Origin: JAFDZW01 sp964404255
GTDB lineage: Bacteria; Bacteroidota; Ignavibacteria; Palsa-1295
Direction: 5' to 3'
DNA length: 64,000 nt
Assembly (NCBI GenBank): GCA_964404255.1
Contig: CAYOJJ010000008.1
Coordinates: forward strand, 81,043-145,042
Shown here: in pieces, positions 25,401 to 34,671 of the stretch
How positions within the stretch are numbered: the stretch's first letter is position 1
Layout of the letters: every line of letters starts with the position of its first letter
The notes under the pieces: model-generated
Seen by the model: only the letters and a program-made list of their open reading frames with translations
Database searches by the model: none
Told to the model about the DNA's origin: nothing
Program-made: the position numbers and the translations under genes

Positions 25401-26165
25401 TTAGTGGCGCGCAACACCACCATCGACATTAATTGTTTGTCCTGTTATGATTGCAGAATCCTCAGAAGATAAGAATGAGACTACTGCAGCAATATCTTCC
25501 GGGGTTTCCATTGCAGCGATCGCCTGCTGCGGTAAAACGTATTCGAGCATCGATGAACCAAGTTTCGAATCGGCCGGCCGCTGAGTAGCTGTAAGCCCTA
25601 CCGTTACGGCATTCACTGTTATCCCGAAGCGCCCTACTTCGGAAGCGAGTGCCCTGGTAAAGCCGATAATACCCATTTTACTGGTGATGTAATGTGTCAG
25701 GTACGGAGTACCAAGCCAAACGGTATCGCTCGAAAGATTAATAATACGACCGAACTGTCGTTCCTTCATAAACGGCAGTGCACCCTTACACATAAGAAAT
25801 AAACCATTCAGATTTACATTAATGACATCAGACCATCGTTCGAACGATAATAGTTCGAACGGCTCTTCATCATAAATACCGGCGTTATTGACCAGAATAT
25901 CAAGATGACCATACATACTACGGACTCGATCCATTACTGAAGTTACATCCCGCTGCTTGGTAATATCGGCCTGAACATATAATGGAGCAAGATTGCCCGA
26001 AGCGGCAATAGCATCGATGGTTTCTGAGGCCGAAGCAATATCGGCGATCACGACCTGCGCACCTTCATCGGCGAGTCGTTCGGCCATCGCTCGCCCATTT
26101 CCAATTGCCGCGCCAGTAACCAGTGCAACCTTTCCTTCATGCCTTCGTGTAAGCTTCAAGTTCAT
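25401..26165 (-). CDS. Short-chain dehydrogenase/reductase (SDR), FabG-like
   Basis: 254 residues, a classical SDR. The NAD(P)-binding motif T-G-A-A-I-G-N-G occurs near residue 17, N-N-A-G near 91, the catalytic Ser in N-L-S-S-D-T and the Y-x-x-x-K in H-Y-I-T-S-K. The tail I-T-G-Q-T-I-N-V-D-G-G is standard. It should reduce or oxidise a small alcohol or ketone. The TGxxxGxG glycine motif is complete. Substrate cannot be told from sequence, and no pathway genes adjoin it. It is divergent from an ABC transporter. Confidence 0.88.
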   Translation of the reverse strand: MNLKLTRRHEGKVALVTGAAIGNGRAMAERLADEGAQVVIADIASASETIDAIAASGNLAPLYVQADITKQRDVTSVMDRVRSMYGHLDILVNNAGIYDEEPFELLSFERWSDVINVNLNGLFLMCKGALPFMKERQFGRIINLSSDTVWLGTPYLTHYITSKMGIIGFTRALASEVGRFGITVNAVTVGLTATQRPADSKLGSSMLEYVLPQQAIAAMETPEDIAAVVSFLSSEDSAIITGQTINVDGGVARH

Positions 26166-26169
26166 GTAG

Positions 26170-26177
26170 TATATTTA
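26170..26177 (+). promoter_or_regulatory. TATATTTA promoter-like element upstream of the ABC exporter
   Basis: TATATTTA differs from TAnnTTTG only at the last base and lies 22 bases before the ATG at 26200, the same spacing as at several other genes in the window. No -33 element is clear. Confidence 0.35.
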
Positions 26178-26199
26178 CAGTTTATCGTCTGATTCATTA

Positions 26200-27138
26200 A
26201 TGGAATATGTTGTAACAACCGATTCGCTTTCAAAACGTTTCGGAGATGGCCCAAAAGTTATTCCCGCGTTGCAGGGAGTTTCAATTTCCGTGCGTAAAGG
26301 AGAGATCTATTCCCTCCTCGGACCTAATGGCGCCGGGAAAACGACATTCATCAAATGTATGCTCGGTATAGTCTTCCCTTCCGGTGGCCGCGGGTTCATG
26401 CTCGGCGAACCATTCGGTTCGATCAAAGCAAAACGCTTTATCGGGTATTTACCAGAGAATCATCGATATCCATTGCATTTAACCGGTGAGCAAGTCTTAC
26501 GGTATTTCGGTAAGCTCTCGGAAGTCGCTCCTTACATTCTGGAAACAAGAATAACCGAAACGCTTGGCCTGGTTGGTATGAGCGAGTGGCGCAATACGAA
26601 GGTGCGTAAGTATTCTAAAGGAATGATGCAGCGCCTTGGGCTTGCCCAGGCCCTTATTAATGATCCGGAGCTTATTATTCTCGATGAACCTACCGATGGC
26701 GTCGATCCAGTCGGTCGTAAGGAAATCCGCGATGTACTTTCCCATCTGAAAGAACAGGGCAAGACCGTATTTCTTAACTCTCACCTGCTTTCCGAAGTTG
26801 AGAAAGTATCGGATAGAGTGGCTATTATGCGCCAAGGTACGGTAATAACAGAAGGTACAGTTCAAGGTCTCACTTCCCAGAAAGACAGCTATGATCTATC
26901 GGTTTCGACCGAGCAGACCGATCAGGCCAAACAAATTCTTTCCGGCAGTGTGCTTTCTTCCGGTGAACAAAATATTACTATCGAATGCGCCTCGGTAGAA
27001 GAGCTTAATGCCTGTATCGATAAGCTGCGTGCGGCAGGCGTTCTTATCACCGGTCTATCGCAAAAGCGTTCGTCGCTGGAAGATCTCTTCCTGCAACTCA
27101 TTGGTAATTCGGATGTTCAACGAGCCACCTTATCCTGA
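26200..27138 (+). CDS. ABC transporter ATP-binding protein
   Basis: 312 residues. Walker A is L-G-P-N-G-A-G-K-T-T at about residues 43-52, the signature Y-S-K-G-M-M-Q-R-L-G-L-A-Q at about 139-151, and Walker B L-I-I-L-D-E-P-T-D-G-V-D-P. A C-terminal extension of about 80 residues resembles the regulatory domain of export-type ABC ATPases (CcmA/NatA-like). The permease follows after eight bases, so the two form an export or membrane-remodelling pair of unknown substrate. Confidence 0.9.
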   Translation: MEYVVTTDSLSKRFGDGPKVIPALQGVSISVRKGEIYSLLGPNGAGKTTFIKCMLGIVFPSGGRGFMLGEPFGSIKAKRFIGYLPENHRYPLHLTGEQVLRYFGKLSEVAPYILETRITETLGLVGMSEWRNTKVRKYSKGMMQRLGLAQALINDPELIILDEPTDGVDPVGRKEIRDVLSHLKEQGKTVFLNSHLLSEVEKVSDRVAIMRQGTVITEGTVQGLTSQKDSYDLSVSTEQTDQAKQILSGSVLSSGEQNITIECASVEELNACIDKLRAAGVLITGLSQKRSSLEDLFLQLIGNSDVQRATLS

Positions 27139-27146
27139 AAAAATTT

Positions 27147-27995
27147 ATGCAGCAATTCTTAGCTATTATTGAAGAGACGTTCCGCGAAGCCCGGGCAAAG
27201 AAAACCTTAATAGGATTCTTTATATTCTCGACAATAATCATTATAATTACTTTCTTTGTCTTCCAGAATTCATCGGTTCAGGAGGCAATGCAGAAGCTTG
27301 AAACTGCTACACCGGGCGGAGCGCACCAATCGCTTGGAGCGGCGATTGTTCAGGTCACGGTGCTGAATATTTTTTATACCTTCCTCTCCGCGATCCTTTA
27401 TTTTATGACCGTTTGCGTCGGTATTTTTGCAACGACCGGGTTTATTACTTCGCAATTGGAGAAAGGCACGATAGATCTCTTACTTTCGAAACCCGTTTCG
27501 AGATCGAAGTATATACTGGGTCGGTATGTCGCTTGCCTGCTGATCATTCTGCTCGAAGTCTCCTGGTTTATCCTCGGTATGTGGATCGTTACATCACTGG
27601 GGCTCGGAAATTGGAATCCGGCCTTTTTGCTGAGTATAATTTTTATACTACTGGGGTTTGCGGGTATTTATTCCGTAGTAGTCTTAATAAGCATACTTTC
27701 CAGGTCGAGCGCTCTTTCGATCATCGTGGGTATAGGCCTGTTTTTTCTTTCCGGCTTAATTGCACTCGGCCATGCCATCGAAAATTTTGTGAGCACATCG
27801 TCGAGTTCTACCACGCTCACAAAGATCGCCAACGTGTTGTATTATATTTTTCCACAGGCAACCGATATGAGCAATAATATGAAAAATGTGGTCTTCGGGC
27901 AACCGGTGGATTGGCTGCCGATCGGTCTTATTATTTTACTTTCGGGAGTATATCTGGGAGGAGCTATTGCCATTTTCAATAAAAAAGAGTATTGA
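27147..27995 (+). CDS. ABC-2 type transporter permease
   Basis: 282 residues with about six predicted membrane helices, the first at about residues 20-40 after A-K-K-T-L-I-G-F-F-I-F. The segment E-K-G-T-I-D-L-L-L-S-K-P-V-S-R-S-K-Y-I-L-G-R-Y is typical of ABC-2/NosY-like permeases. It pairs with the ATPase directly upstream. Substrate unknown; possibilities include drugs, lipids or copper-site assembly factors. Confidence 0.87.
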   Translation: MQQFLAIIEETFREARAKKTLIGFFIFSTIIIIITFFVFQNSSVQEAMQKLETATPGGAHQSLGAAIVQVTVLNIFYTFLSAILYFMTVCVGIFATTGFITSQLEKGTIDLLLSKPVSRSKYILGRYVACLLIILLEVSWFILGMWIVTSLGLGNWNPAFLLSIIFILLGFAGIYSVVVLISILSRSSALSIIVGIGLFFLSGLIALGHAIENFVSTSSSSTTLTKIANVLYYIFPQATDMSNNMKNVVFGQPVDWLPIGLIILLSGVYLGGAIAIFNKKEY

Positions 27996-28036
27996 GGGTG
28001 TGACCTTTCCCTCGCTCTTTGCGTTTGAACCTCCCT

Positions 28037-29195
28037 ATGTCAGAACTAATTGCCATCTCAATTGCCGATCTGCGTGCCCGCCTCGCAGAGCTCGGCGACT
28101 CTCTTTGACCTTTCTGTAAAAGAAAAGCGAATCGCTTCGCTTGAAGAACAATCCTTTTCACCTGATTTCTGGAACGACCAACGCGCTGCCCAAAAGGTAA
28201 TGCAGGAGCTTACCCGTTTGAAAAAAGAACGGGACGAGTTCCAGCAGCTAAAATCCCGTGTCGATGATACCGATGCGCTGGTCGAGCTTGCCGAAGAAGA
28301 TCCTTCCCTTGCCGATCAGGTAAATAGCGAACTTAAGGAAATTGAGGAAGCACTGAGTGCTCAGGAAGTAGCCGTTATGCTCTCCGGAGTTGACGATCAC
28401 AAAGATGCTATCCTCACGATCAATGCCGGCCAGGGTGGTACCGAGGCGCAGGATTGGGCGGAAATGCTTGAACGTATGTATACCCGCTGGGGTGAGCGTA
28501 ATGGATATAAAGTATCCATGATGGACGAACTCCCGGGTGAAGGTGCCGGTATTAAATCGGCTACGCTTGAAATTAAGGGTGAAAATGCCTTTGGGTATTT
28601 GAAAGCCGAAAGCGGTGTACACCGTCTGGTACGTATTTCTCCTTACGATGCCAACGCCCGCCGTCATACCAGCTTTGCAAGTGTCTATGCCTATCCCGTA
28701 ATTGAAGAAGGTAACGAAGAGATCGTAATAAATCCGGCCTTCTTACAACGTGATACTTACCGTTCCGGTGGTAAGGGAGGTCAGAACGTTAATAAGGTAG
28801 AAACCGCAGTCCGCCTTACCTATAAATATACCGATTCCACCGGTAAAGACCATTTAGTAGTTGCTGCCTGTCAGGAAGAACGTTCGCAGTTGCAGAACGG
28901 CGAGCGAGCTATGAAGATGCTTAAGAGCCGCATTGCTGCAATTATCCGCGAAATTGAAGAAGCTCGAATTGCAGCGATTGAAGGCAATAAAATGAAGGCT
29001 TCCTGGGGGGCGCAAATCCGCTCGTATGTCTTTCAACCTTATACTATGGTAAAAGATCATCGCACCAAATACGCCAAAACCGATGTGCAGGCCGTCATGA
29101 ATGGAGAGATCACTGAATTCATGAAGACCTACCTCCTCTATGTAGGTGGTAAGCTTAAGGTGGCCGAAGGTGGCGATGAGGATGATATGGATTAA
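28037..29195 (+). CDS. prfB: Peptide chain release factor 2 (programmed +1 frameshift)
   Basis: Translation starts at the ATG at 28037 and meets an in-frame TGA at 28106-28108 after 23 codons, within CTTTGAC. A +1 shift from CTT to GAC at 28107 joins it to a 362-codon frame, giving about 385 residues. This is the classical RF2 autoregulatory site: low RF2 favours the shift. The GGQ motif is present (R-S-G-G-K-G-G-Q-N-V-N-K-V). The stop-codon tripeptide, SPF in most RF2 proteins, reads S-P-Y here. No AGGGGG-like stimulator precedes the shift site. An ATG at 28050 in the second frame would skip the regulation and is unlikely. Confidence 0.95.
28103..28109 (+). promoter_or_regulatory. prfB +1 frameshift site CTTTGAC
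   Basis: CTT (28103-28105), TGA (28106-28108) and C form the standard RF2 recoding heptamer. The preceding bases GGCGACTCT contain no Shine-Dalgarno-like stimulator, unlike the usual AGGGGG three bases upstream. Confidence 0.93.
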
Positions 29196-29215
29196 TAACT
29201 ATTATAAAAGATAGT

Positions 29216-29509
29216 ATGGAAGAGAAAGCTATGAAACGGTTGGATTATTCGGATATTATTGCAAAGCTGCAACAAGGCTGGACCTTTAACCCCGATAAAA
29301 ATGAGATTGAAAAAGACTTCGATCTCGGGAATTTCAAAGCCTGTGCTGCTTTTATATCTAAAGTAGCCGACGCTGCCGAAGAGCTGGATCATCACCCGGA
29401 TCTATTTTTGCACGATTACAAAATGGTTCGGGTATCGATAGCTACGCATGCGGCAGGCGGAATTACCGATCTGGATTTTACCCTTGCAAAAAAGATAGAT
29501 GCGCTCTAA
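29216..29509 (+). CDS. Pterin-4a-carbinolamine dehydratase
   Basis: 97 residues of the PCD/DCoH family. The signature is complete: D-H-H-P-D-L-F-L-H-D-Y-K-M-V-R-V near residue 58, then T-H-A-A-G-G-I-T-D-L-D-F-T-L-A-K-K-I-D. It recycles oxidised tetrahydropterin after aromatic amino-acid hydroxylases, or acts in molybdopterin metabolism. No phenylalanine hydroxylase is in the window. It lies 20 bases after prfB and overlaps the aminopeptidase gene by 11 bases. Confidence 0.9.
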   Translation: MEEKAMKRLDYSDIIAKLQQGWTFNPDKNEIEKDFDLGNFKACAAFISKVADAAEELDHHPDLFLHDYKMVRVSIATHAAGGITDLDFTLAKKIDAL

Positions 29510-30917
29510 ATTATTCTTCGGGCTCGCCATTCCCCTTATCTTTTTTTTCTGCTATACTTCTGTTCATTCGCAACCGCAACATCTTAAGGTTTCGGATAAC
29601 TATGCCCAGTACGACCGGGATCGCTTAAGCCCGGCTTTTCATAAGAGCCGCAGAGACTCCGTAGCTGCTTATATGACGGCACGTTCGGTGGCCTTATTCG
29701 TATCGGCACCGCCGAAAACAAGAGCGAATGATGTTTCTTACGAATATCATCAAGACCCGAATTTTTATTATCTCACCGGCCACATTCAGCCGAATGCGGC
29801 ACTGGTGTTATATAAAAACGAGGCTAATAAGGTAGAAGAGATCCTGTTTGTCGATAAGAAAGATCCATCCAAAGAAACCTGGACTGGTGTTCGGCTCGGA
29901 GTTGAAGGTGCTCGAGAACTTCTTGGATTTAAGAATGCCGCTACGATCGACCGGCTTCGTCCGATCCTTGATTCATTATTGCCTTTAGCAGATACGTTAT
30001 ATTATTCTACCCCCGAGCCCAATAAAATGACCGATGCCCTGCTCGATTCAACAGTATACCTTTCTACGGCTGTCAGAACCTCGATTGAAAAGCATTTTCC
30101 AAAAGTAACTCTGGCTTCGCTTTCCAAAGTGCTCGCGAGATTACGAATGATAAAAACGACCGAAGAATTGGACTTGATGAGAATTGCGATCGGCATTTCG
30201 AATCAGGCACATAACGACATTATGCGAGCAGTGCACCCCGGTTGGTACGAATATGAAATTCAGGCGCTTGGAGAATATAATTTCACTAAACGGGGCGCAG
30301 AATATACGGGCTATCCCTGTATCGTGGGAAGCGGTAATAACTCTACCATCCTGCACTATGAAACTAATCGCCGCCAAACCCAGGATGGCGATTTTATCGA
30401 GATGGATATGGGATCGGAATATCATGGGTACTCCGCCGATGTAACGCGAAGTTTTCCGGTCAATGGGCATTTTACTCCCGAGCAAAAAGCAATTTATGAT
30501 ATTGTCTATGAAGCCCAGGATTCCGGTATTGAAGCGGCACGGATCGGCAATGATTTTAAGGCACCGCATCAGGCAGCAGTATCAGTCATTCAAAAAGGAT
30601 TATTGCGTCTTGGTATTATCAAGAATGCCGATGAGTACCGAAAGTATTTTATGCACGGTACCTCGCATTATCTGGGGCTCGATGTTCACGATGCCGGCAC
30701 GTATGGCCCATTACAGGAGAATATGGTGATTACGGTAGAACCCGGTATTTATATTCCCGAAGGCAGCCCCTGCAACCCGAAGTGGTGGAAGATAGGATGC
30801 AGGATCGAAGACGATATTCTTATATCCCAGCGTAATCCGATTATTCTTTCTATCGGATCGCCCCGTTCTTCTGAAGATGTGGAAGCTTTTATGAATAAAG
30901 GAAGAAACCGCAAATGA
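29499..30917 (+). CDS. Secreted Xaa-Pro aminopeptidase (M24B)
   Basis: 472 residues. A signal peptide (about 1-25, MRSKLFFGLAIPLIFFFCYT...S-V-H-S-Q) is followed by an aminopeptidase P N-terminal domain and the pita-bread catalytic domain. Metal ligands are visible: D-M-G-S-E-Y-H-G-Y-S-A-D-V-T-R-S-F, H-G-T-S-H-Y-L-G-L-D-V-H-D, V-E-P-G-I-Y and R-I-E-D-D. It removes N-terminal residues before proline. Export is unlike the cytoplasmic E. coli PepP but is found in Bacteroidota. Overlaps the genes on both sides by 4-11 bases. Confidence 0.92.
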   Translation: MRSKLFFGLAIPLIFFFCYTSVHSQPQHLKVSDNYAQYDRDRLSPAFHKSRRDSVAAYMTARSVALFVSAPPKTRANDVSYEYHQDPNFYYLTGHIQPNAALVLYKNEANKVEEILFVDKKDPSKETWTGVRLGVEGARELLGFKNAATIDRLRPILDSLLPLADTLYYSTPEPNKMTDALLDSTVYLSTAVRTSIEKHFPKVTLASLSKVLARLRMIKTTEELDLMRIAIGISNQAHNDIMRAVHPGWYEYEIQALGEYNFTKRGAEYTGYPCIVGSGNNSTILHYETNRRQTQDGDFIEMDMGSEYHGYSADVTRSFPVNGHFTPEQKAIYDIVYEAQDSGIEAARIGNDFKAPHQAAVSVIQKGLLRLGIIKNADEYRKYFMHGTSHYLGLDVHDAGTYGPLQENMVITVEPGIYIPEGSPCNPKWWKIGCRIEDDILISQRNPIILSIGSPRSSEDVEAFMNKGRNRK

Positions 30918-32353
30918 GAATACTATTCCCTACCCTCATTCTTTCTTTTTTAGTATTTTTTACCAATGTCTTTGCCCAGGAAGGATACGAGCATCTTTCA
31001 CCGATAGCCCATGGAGCCGGTAGAACTTATGTGGTAAACAGCCAGGGCTTATCGGCTGTCGGATTAAATCCTGCCTTACTCCAACCTCAGGGAAATATTA
31101 CCTGGACGTTCAATGTCTTTCCCGTCTCCGGCTATGGTATCGATGCCGGCCCCAGCTTCAAAGATGCGAGCTCTCTTTCAAGCATTTTTAAACCGGAAAA
31201 TGGAAATATCTCGAAAGAAAAGCGCAAACAAATAGCCGACCTGCTCATGAACGAAAAAATGTCCGGCCGGGCCGATGTAGAAATACTTGGAGTTTCCTAT
31301 CACTCAGATAATATAGGTACTATTGCCTTTACCTGGACTACTCATGCCGCAGCACGAACGGTGATTGAAAATTCATTCTTGGACTTGTTGCAACGCTTTG
31401 AATCAAAAATAACTCAAGGCCCGGGAGATACCGTTCGAGATTTTGATTTCCAAGGTCTGTGGTATCATGAATATTCGGCAAGCTATGCTTGCACTTTGTT
31501 ATCTGCCGCAGTAAAAGATGATGGTATGCTTCGCTCATTGAAAGTGGGTGGAGCATTAAAATATGTTGTAGGTACCGGTTATATTGGTCTGGATCCCGGT
31601 AACTATTTTGGTTTTTCTCCTGGAAATAATAGTGCCGCTATTGATGTCAATTATACTATTCGTTCGGCTTACACCTCCGATTTTGACCCTAAAAACGTAC
31701 CAACCTCTTTCAGCTTCGGTTTTATTACTAATAATCAGGCTGGTAGCGGCTTCGGAATTGATCTTGGTGTCAGTGCTGATCTGTTCAAAAGCAGCGATGG
31801 CGGTTCCATACTGGGGGTAGGAGCTTCTGTAACAGATATTGGCTCTATTACCTGGTCGAAAAATGCCACCGTTCGAACGGCAGATCATCTTCACGATACC
31901 ATTGTATATATCAATGCTTCGAACCCGGACTACACGAGTGTACTCGGCAAAAAATATAGCGGTAATTTGCAGGATGTCTCCAGTTTTACTACTTCTTTGC
32001 CGACGATGTTGCGATTAGGGGCTCGCCTTGATCTTGATCGTTCAGGTATGGGGATAGGTAGTTTCTCCAGCAAAGCTGCCATCGAATATGCAACCGGGCT
32101 TACCGATGTTGTAGGAAGTCTGAATCACTCCCGAATCGGTATCGGCTTGATGCTCGAAAAGCAAAGTGATATTGCTTCTCTTCGTCTCGAAGGAGGATAT
32201 GTTTTTCAAAAAGATCAGAATGGTCTTACCTTAGGTGCGGGGACAACCCTTATCAATCTTATCGATGTGGATTTGGCAACGGCTCATTTTGATGATATTT
32301 TCAGTTCATCTGCCCGTACCGATGTTGCGCTGGCCATCAGGCTTCATTTATAA
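30914..32353 (+). CDS. Outer-membrane beta-barrel protein (DUF5723/PorV-like, tentative)
   Basis: 479 residues with a signal peptide (about 1-21, ending N-V-F-A-Q). The region G-L-S-A-V-G-L-N-P-A-L-L near residue 46 resembles the A-x-G-x-N-P-A motif of FadL/PorV-type barrels. The remainder alternates small and aromatic residues and ends in A-I-R-L-H-L. It overlaps the aminopeptidase stop by four bases, so the two are translationally coupled. Family assignment is weak; an outer-membrane place is well supported by the signal and strand pattern. Confidence 0.7.
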   Translation: MRILFPTLILSFLVFFTNVFAQEGYEHLSPIAHGAGRTYVVNSQGLSAVGLNPALLQPQGNITWTFNVFPVSGYGIDAGPSFKDASSLSSIFKPENGNISKEKRKQIADLLMNEKMSGRADVEILGVSYHSDNIGTIAFTWTTHAAARTVIENSFLDLLQRFESKITQGPGDTVRDFDFQGLWYHEYSASYACTLLSAAVKDDGMLRSLKVGGALKYVVGTGYIGLDPGNYFGFSPGNNSAAIDVNYTIRSAYTSDFDPKNVPTSFSFGFITNNQAGSGFGIDLGVSADLFKSSDGGSILGVGASVTDIGSITWSKNATVRTADHLHDTIVYINASNPDYTSVLGKKYSGNLQDVSSFTTSLPTMLRLGARLDLDRSGMGIGSFSSKAAIEYATGLTDVVGSLNHSRIGIGLMLEKQSDIASLRLEGGYVFQKDQNGLTLGAGTTLINLIDVDLATAHFDDIFSSSARTDVALAIRLHL

Positions 32354-32377
32354 TTAAGGTTTATTTAAGACTAATGG

Positions 32378-32408
32378 AGGTTCTTCGTTGAACGAACCTT
32401 ATTTTTTT
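32378..32408 (+). terminator. Intrinsic terminator before korB
   Basis: AGGTTC and GAACCT form the base of a hairpin whose upper part TTC/GAA can also pair, with one bulged C. A T-rich tract follows (TTATTTTTTT). It separates the prfB-to-barrel genes from korB. Confidence 0.75.
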
Positions 32409-32448
32409 GCTGTTTTTACTGTGCTAAGATTTTAAAGTACAGGAAATT

Positions 32449-33558
32449 ATGGCAGATACACCAAAACCACCGACACCCCCACCATTCAAGTCAAGCGGCG
32501 CCGGCATTGCTCCACCGCCGATGAAGGCAAAAGCCGCCCCGAATAGTACTGTGGATGTCCCCGTGGCTGCTCTTACCGCTAAAGATTTTTCTTCCGATCA
32601 GGATGTTCGTTGGTGCCCGGGTTGCGGCGATTATTCTATTCTCGCCCAGGTACAGCGTACGATGCCCGACTTAAATGCAACTCGTCATCAGACCGTGTTT
32701 GTTGCGGGTATCGGCTGTTCATCGCGCTTCCCCTATTACATGAGTACCTATGGCTTTCATGGTATTCACGGTCGTGCGCCGGCTATTGCTTCCGGTGTGA
32801 AGGCTGCAAACCCGAATCTTTCGGTATGGATCGCTACCGGCGATGGAGATGGTCTCTCGATCGGTGGTAATCATACGCTTCATATCCTTCGCCGCAATTT
32901 CGATGTCAATATCATGCTCTTTAATAACCGTATCTACGGTTTGACCAAAGGACAGTACTCTCCTACTTCCGAGCATGGTAAAAAGACAAAATCTACTCCA
33001 TATGGCTCGATCGATTATCCGCTGAACCCGGTGCATTTCGCCCTCGGGTGTTCTGCTTCGTTTGTTGCCCGTACGATCGATCGCGATCCGAAGCACATGC
33101 AGGAGACCATTAAGCGTGCTACCGCTCATAAGGGTACTTCCTTCATGGAGATCTACCAGAATTGCAACATCTTCAACGATGGCGCTTTTCTCGATCTTAC
33201 TGAAAAAGATGTAAAAGACGACCATGTTCTGCTCATGAAACATGGTGAACCTCTTATTTTCGGCAAAGCAAAAGATAAGTGTATCGTGCTCGAAGGCTTT
33301 ACCCCGACGGTAAAGAATGTAGCCGATGTTGCTGCTGAAGAGATCTTAAAACACAATGAAAAGGATCCGATCCTTGCGGCAATTCTCGCCAGAATGGGTG
33401 AGATGGAAGGCTTCCCCGTCCCGTTTGGTGTATTCCTTTCTACCGAGCGCCCGACCTATGAAGCTGAGATGGCCGAACAGATCGCTGCAGCAAAACAGAA
33501 ATCGCCTGCCGATCTGAAGAAGCTTCTCAAATCAGGTAATACCTGGACGATCAATTAA
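32449..33558 (+). CDS. korB: 2-oxoglutarate/2-oxoacid:ferredoxin oxidoreductase beta subunit
   Basis: 369 residues. The thiamine-diphosphate subunit is recognised by W-C-P-G-C-G-D-Y-S-I-L at about residues 55-65, V-A-G-I-G-C-S-S-R-F-P-Y-Y and the ThDP motif G-D-G-D-G-L-S-I-G-G-N near 128, then N-N-R-I-Y-G-L-T-K-G-Q-Y-S-P-T-S. The cysteines can hold the 4Fe-4S cluster. It catalyses ferredoxin-linked conversion between 2-oxoglutarate and succinyl-CoA, as in the reductive or oxidative TCA cycle. About 45 Pro/Ala-rich residues precede the normal start. No alpha subunit gene is adjacent, since a barrel gene and a terminator precede it. Confidence 0.92.
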   Translation: MADTPKPPTPPPFKSSGAGIAPPPMKAKAAPNSTVDVPVAALTAKDFSSDQDVRWCPGCGDYSILAQVQRTMPDLNATRHQTVFVAGIGCSSRFPYYMSTYGFHGIHGRAPAIASGVKAANPNLSVWIATGDGDGLSIGGNHTLHILRRNFDVNIMLFNNRIYGLTKGQYSPTSEHGKKTKSTPYGSIDYPLNPVHFALGCSASFVARTIDRDPKHMQETIKRATAHKGTSFMEIYQNCNIFNDGAFLDLTEKDVKDDHVLLMKHGEPLIFGKAKDKCIVLEGFTPTVKNVADVAAEEILKHNEKDPILAAILARMGEMEGFPVPFGVFLSTERPTYEAEMAEQIAAAKQKSPADLKKLLKSGNTWTIN

Positions 33559-33580
33559 TTTCAATTCGATCTCTTTAGGA

Positions 33581-33612
33581 AAAGGCACGCAGGTAATAAT
33601 GCGTGCTTTTTC
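33581..33612 (+). terminator. Intrinsic terminator after korB
   Basis: GCACGCA (33585-33591) pairs with TGCGTGC (33600-33606) around an eight-base loop, flanked by A and T tracts. It leaves korB as a single-gene transcript. Confidence 0.85.
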
Positions 33613-33659
33613 ATTTACTAGAAGAACGTAGCCGCTTTTCAGACTGTTAGCCACCCCTT

Positions 33660-34670
33660 ATGTATCCCATTATACAAGAATTTAATCCCGATCAATTTAT
33701 CGATGTTATTCGCAACAGCGAATCGTTTGTCCTTACTACTCATATTAATCCCGATGGCGATGCTCTTGGCTCGCAAATCGGTCTTGCCGAGTGGTTGCTT
33801 TCGATAGGGAAAAAAGTATCGGTCATTAATTACTCTCCCCTTCCGGAACAATATTATTTTCTTGAGCATGAGCGTCCTATTATCGAGCAGTATGATAGTG
33901 AAAAACATGATGCCCTGATTCTTAAGAGCGATGCATTCTTAATGCTTGATACGAACGATCCGGAGCGTACAAAAACGATGGCCGGTTTATTTCCAAAACA
34001 TACTAATACCGTACTCATCGATCATCATTTAGAGCCAAAAGATTTTGCAAAAGTTAGATTGATCGATACCGAAGCCTCCTCTACAGGAGAACTCATCTAC
34101 CGTCTTATTGAAGAAGGACAAAAAGTATTTGGCGGCCGTATATCGGCAAAAGCAGCGCAGGCATTATATGTTGCTATCATGACCGATACGGGAAGCTTCC
34201 GTTTTCCGCGAACCGATTCAGATGTTTTCCAGATTTGTGCCTCATTGATTGAGCTTGGCGCTAATCCTGTAACGGCATACAATGATACGTATAATGCGGC
34301 CAAACCCTCGCGATTAAAACTGGTTGCAAAAGCTTTGGCATCGCTTCAATTCTTTTTTGATGAACGTCTTGCGACACAGGTCATTACCCAGGCCGATCTG
34401 CATGAAGCAGGGGCTAATGCCGAGGAGGTCGATGGTTTTGTTCAATTTCCTTTGCAAATTGGCTCTCTTGATTTTTCGATCTTTTTCTTACAACTGCAGG
34501 AAGGATGGAAGATCAGCTTCCGCTCACGAGGAGATAAATCGGCAGCAGAAGTGGCAAAGCATTTTGGAGGAAATGGTCATTTTCATGCCGCCGGCGCTCG
34601 CATACGGCAGGAAATATCATACGACGATCTGCTACAGCAGGTCTGCGATGCCGTGGCAAAGCAATTATAA
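33660..34670 (+). CDS. nrnA: Bifunctional oligoribonuclease / pAp phosphatase NrnA-like (DHH family)
   Basis: 336 residues. DHH motifs: T-H-I-N-P-D-G-D-A-L-G-S near residue 28, M-L-D-T-N-D near 98, L-I-D-H-H-L-E-P-K near 120 and M-T-D-T-G-S-F-R-F. The DHHA1 domain at the end has G-N-G-H-F-H-A-A-G-A. NrnA degrades short RNA oligonucleotides and converts 3'-phosphoadenosine 5'-phosphate to AMP. It ends one base from the convergent histidine kinase stop, with no terminator between them. Confidence 0.92.
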   Translation: MYPIIQEFNPDQFIDVIRNSESFVLTTHINPDGDALGSQIGLAEWLLSIGKKVSVINYSPLPEQYYFLEHERPIIEQYDSEKHDALILKSDAFLMLDTNDPERTKTMAGLFPKHTNTVLIDHHLEPKDFAKVRLIDTEASSTGELIYRLIEEGQKVFGGRISAKAAQALYVAIMTDTGSFRFPRTDSDVFQICASLIELGANPVTAYNDTYNAAKPSRLKLVAKALASLQFFFDERLATQVITQADLHEAGANAEEVDGFVQFPLQIGSLDFSIFFLQLQEGWKISFRSRGDKSAAEVAKHFGGNGHFHAAGARIRQEISYDDLLQQVCDAVAKQL

Positions 34671-34671
34671 C

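Noticed and set aside
28050..28106. ATG at 28050 as start of prfB without frameshift
   Set aside because: The upstream ATG with 23 codons leading to CTTTGAC reproduces the RF2 recoding arrangement and gives the conserved N-terminus, so the frameshifted reading is preferred.
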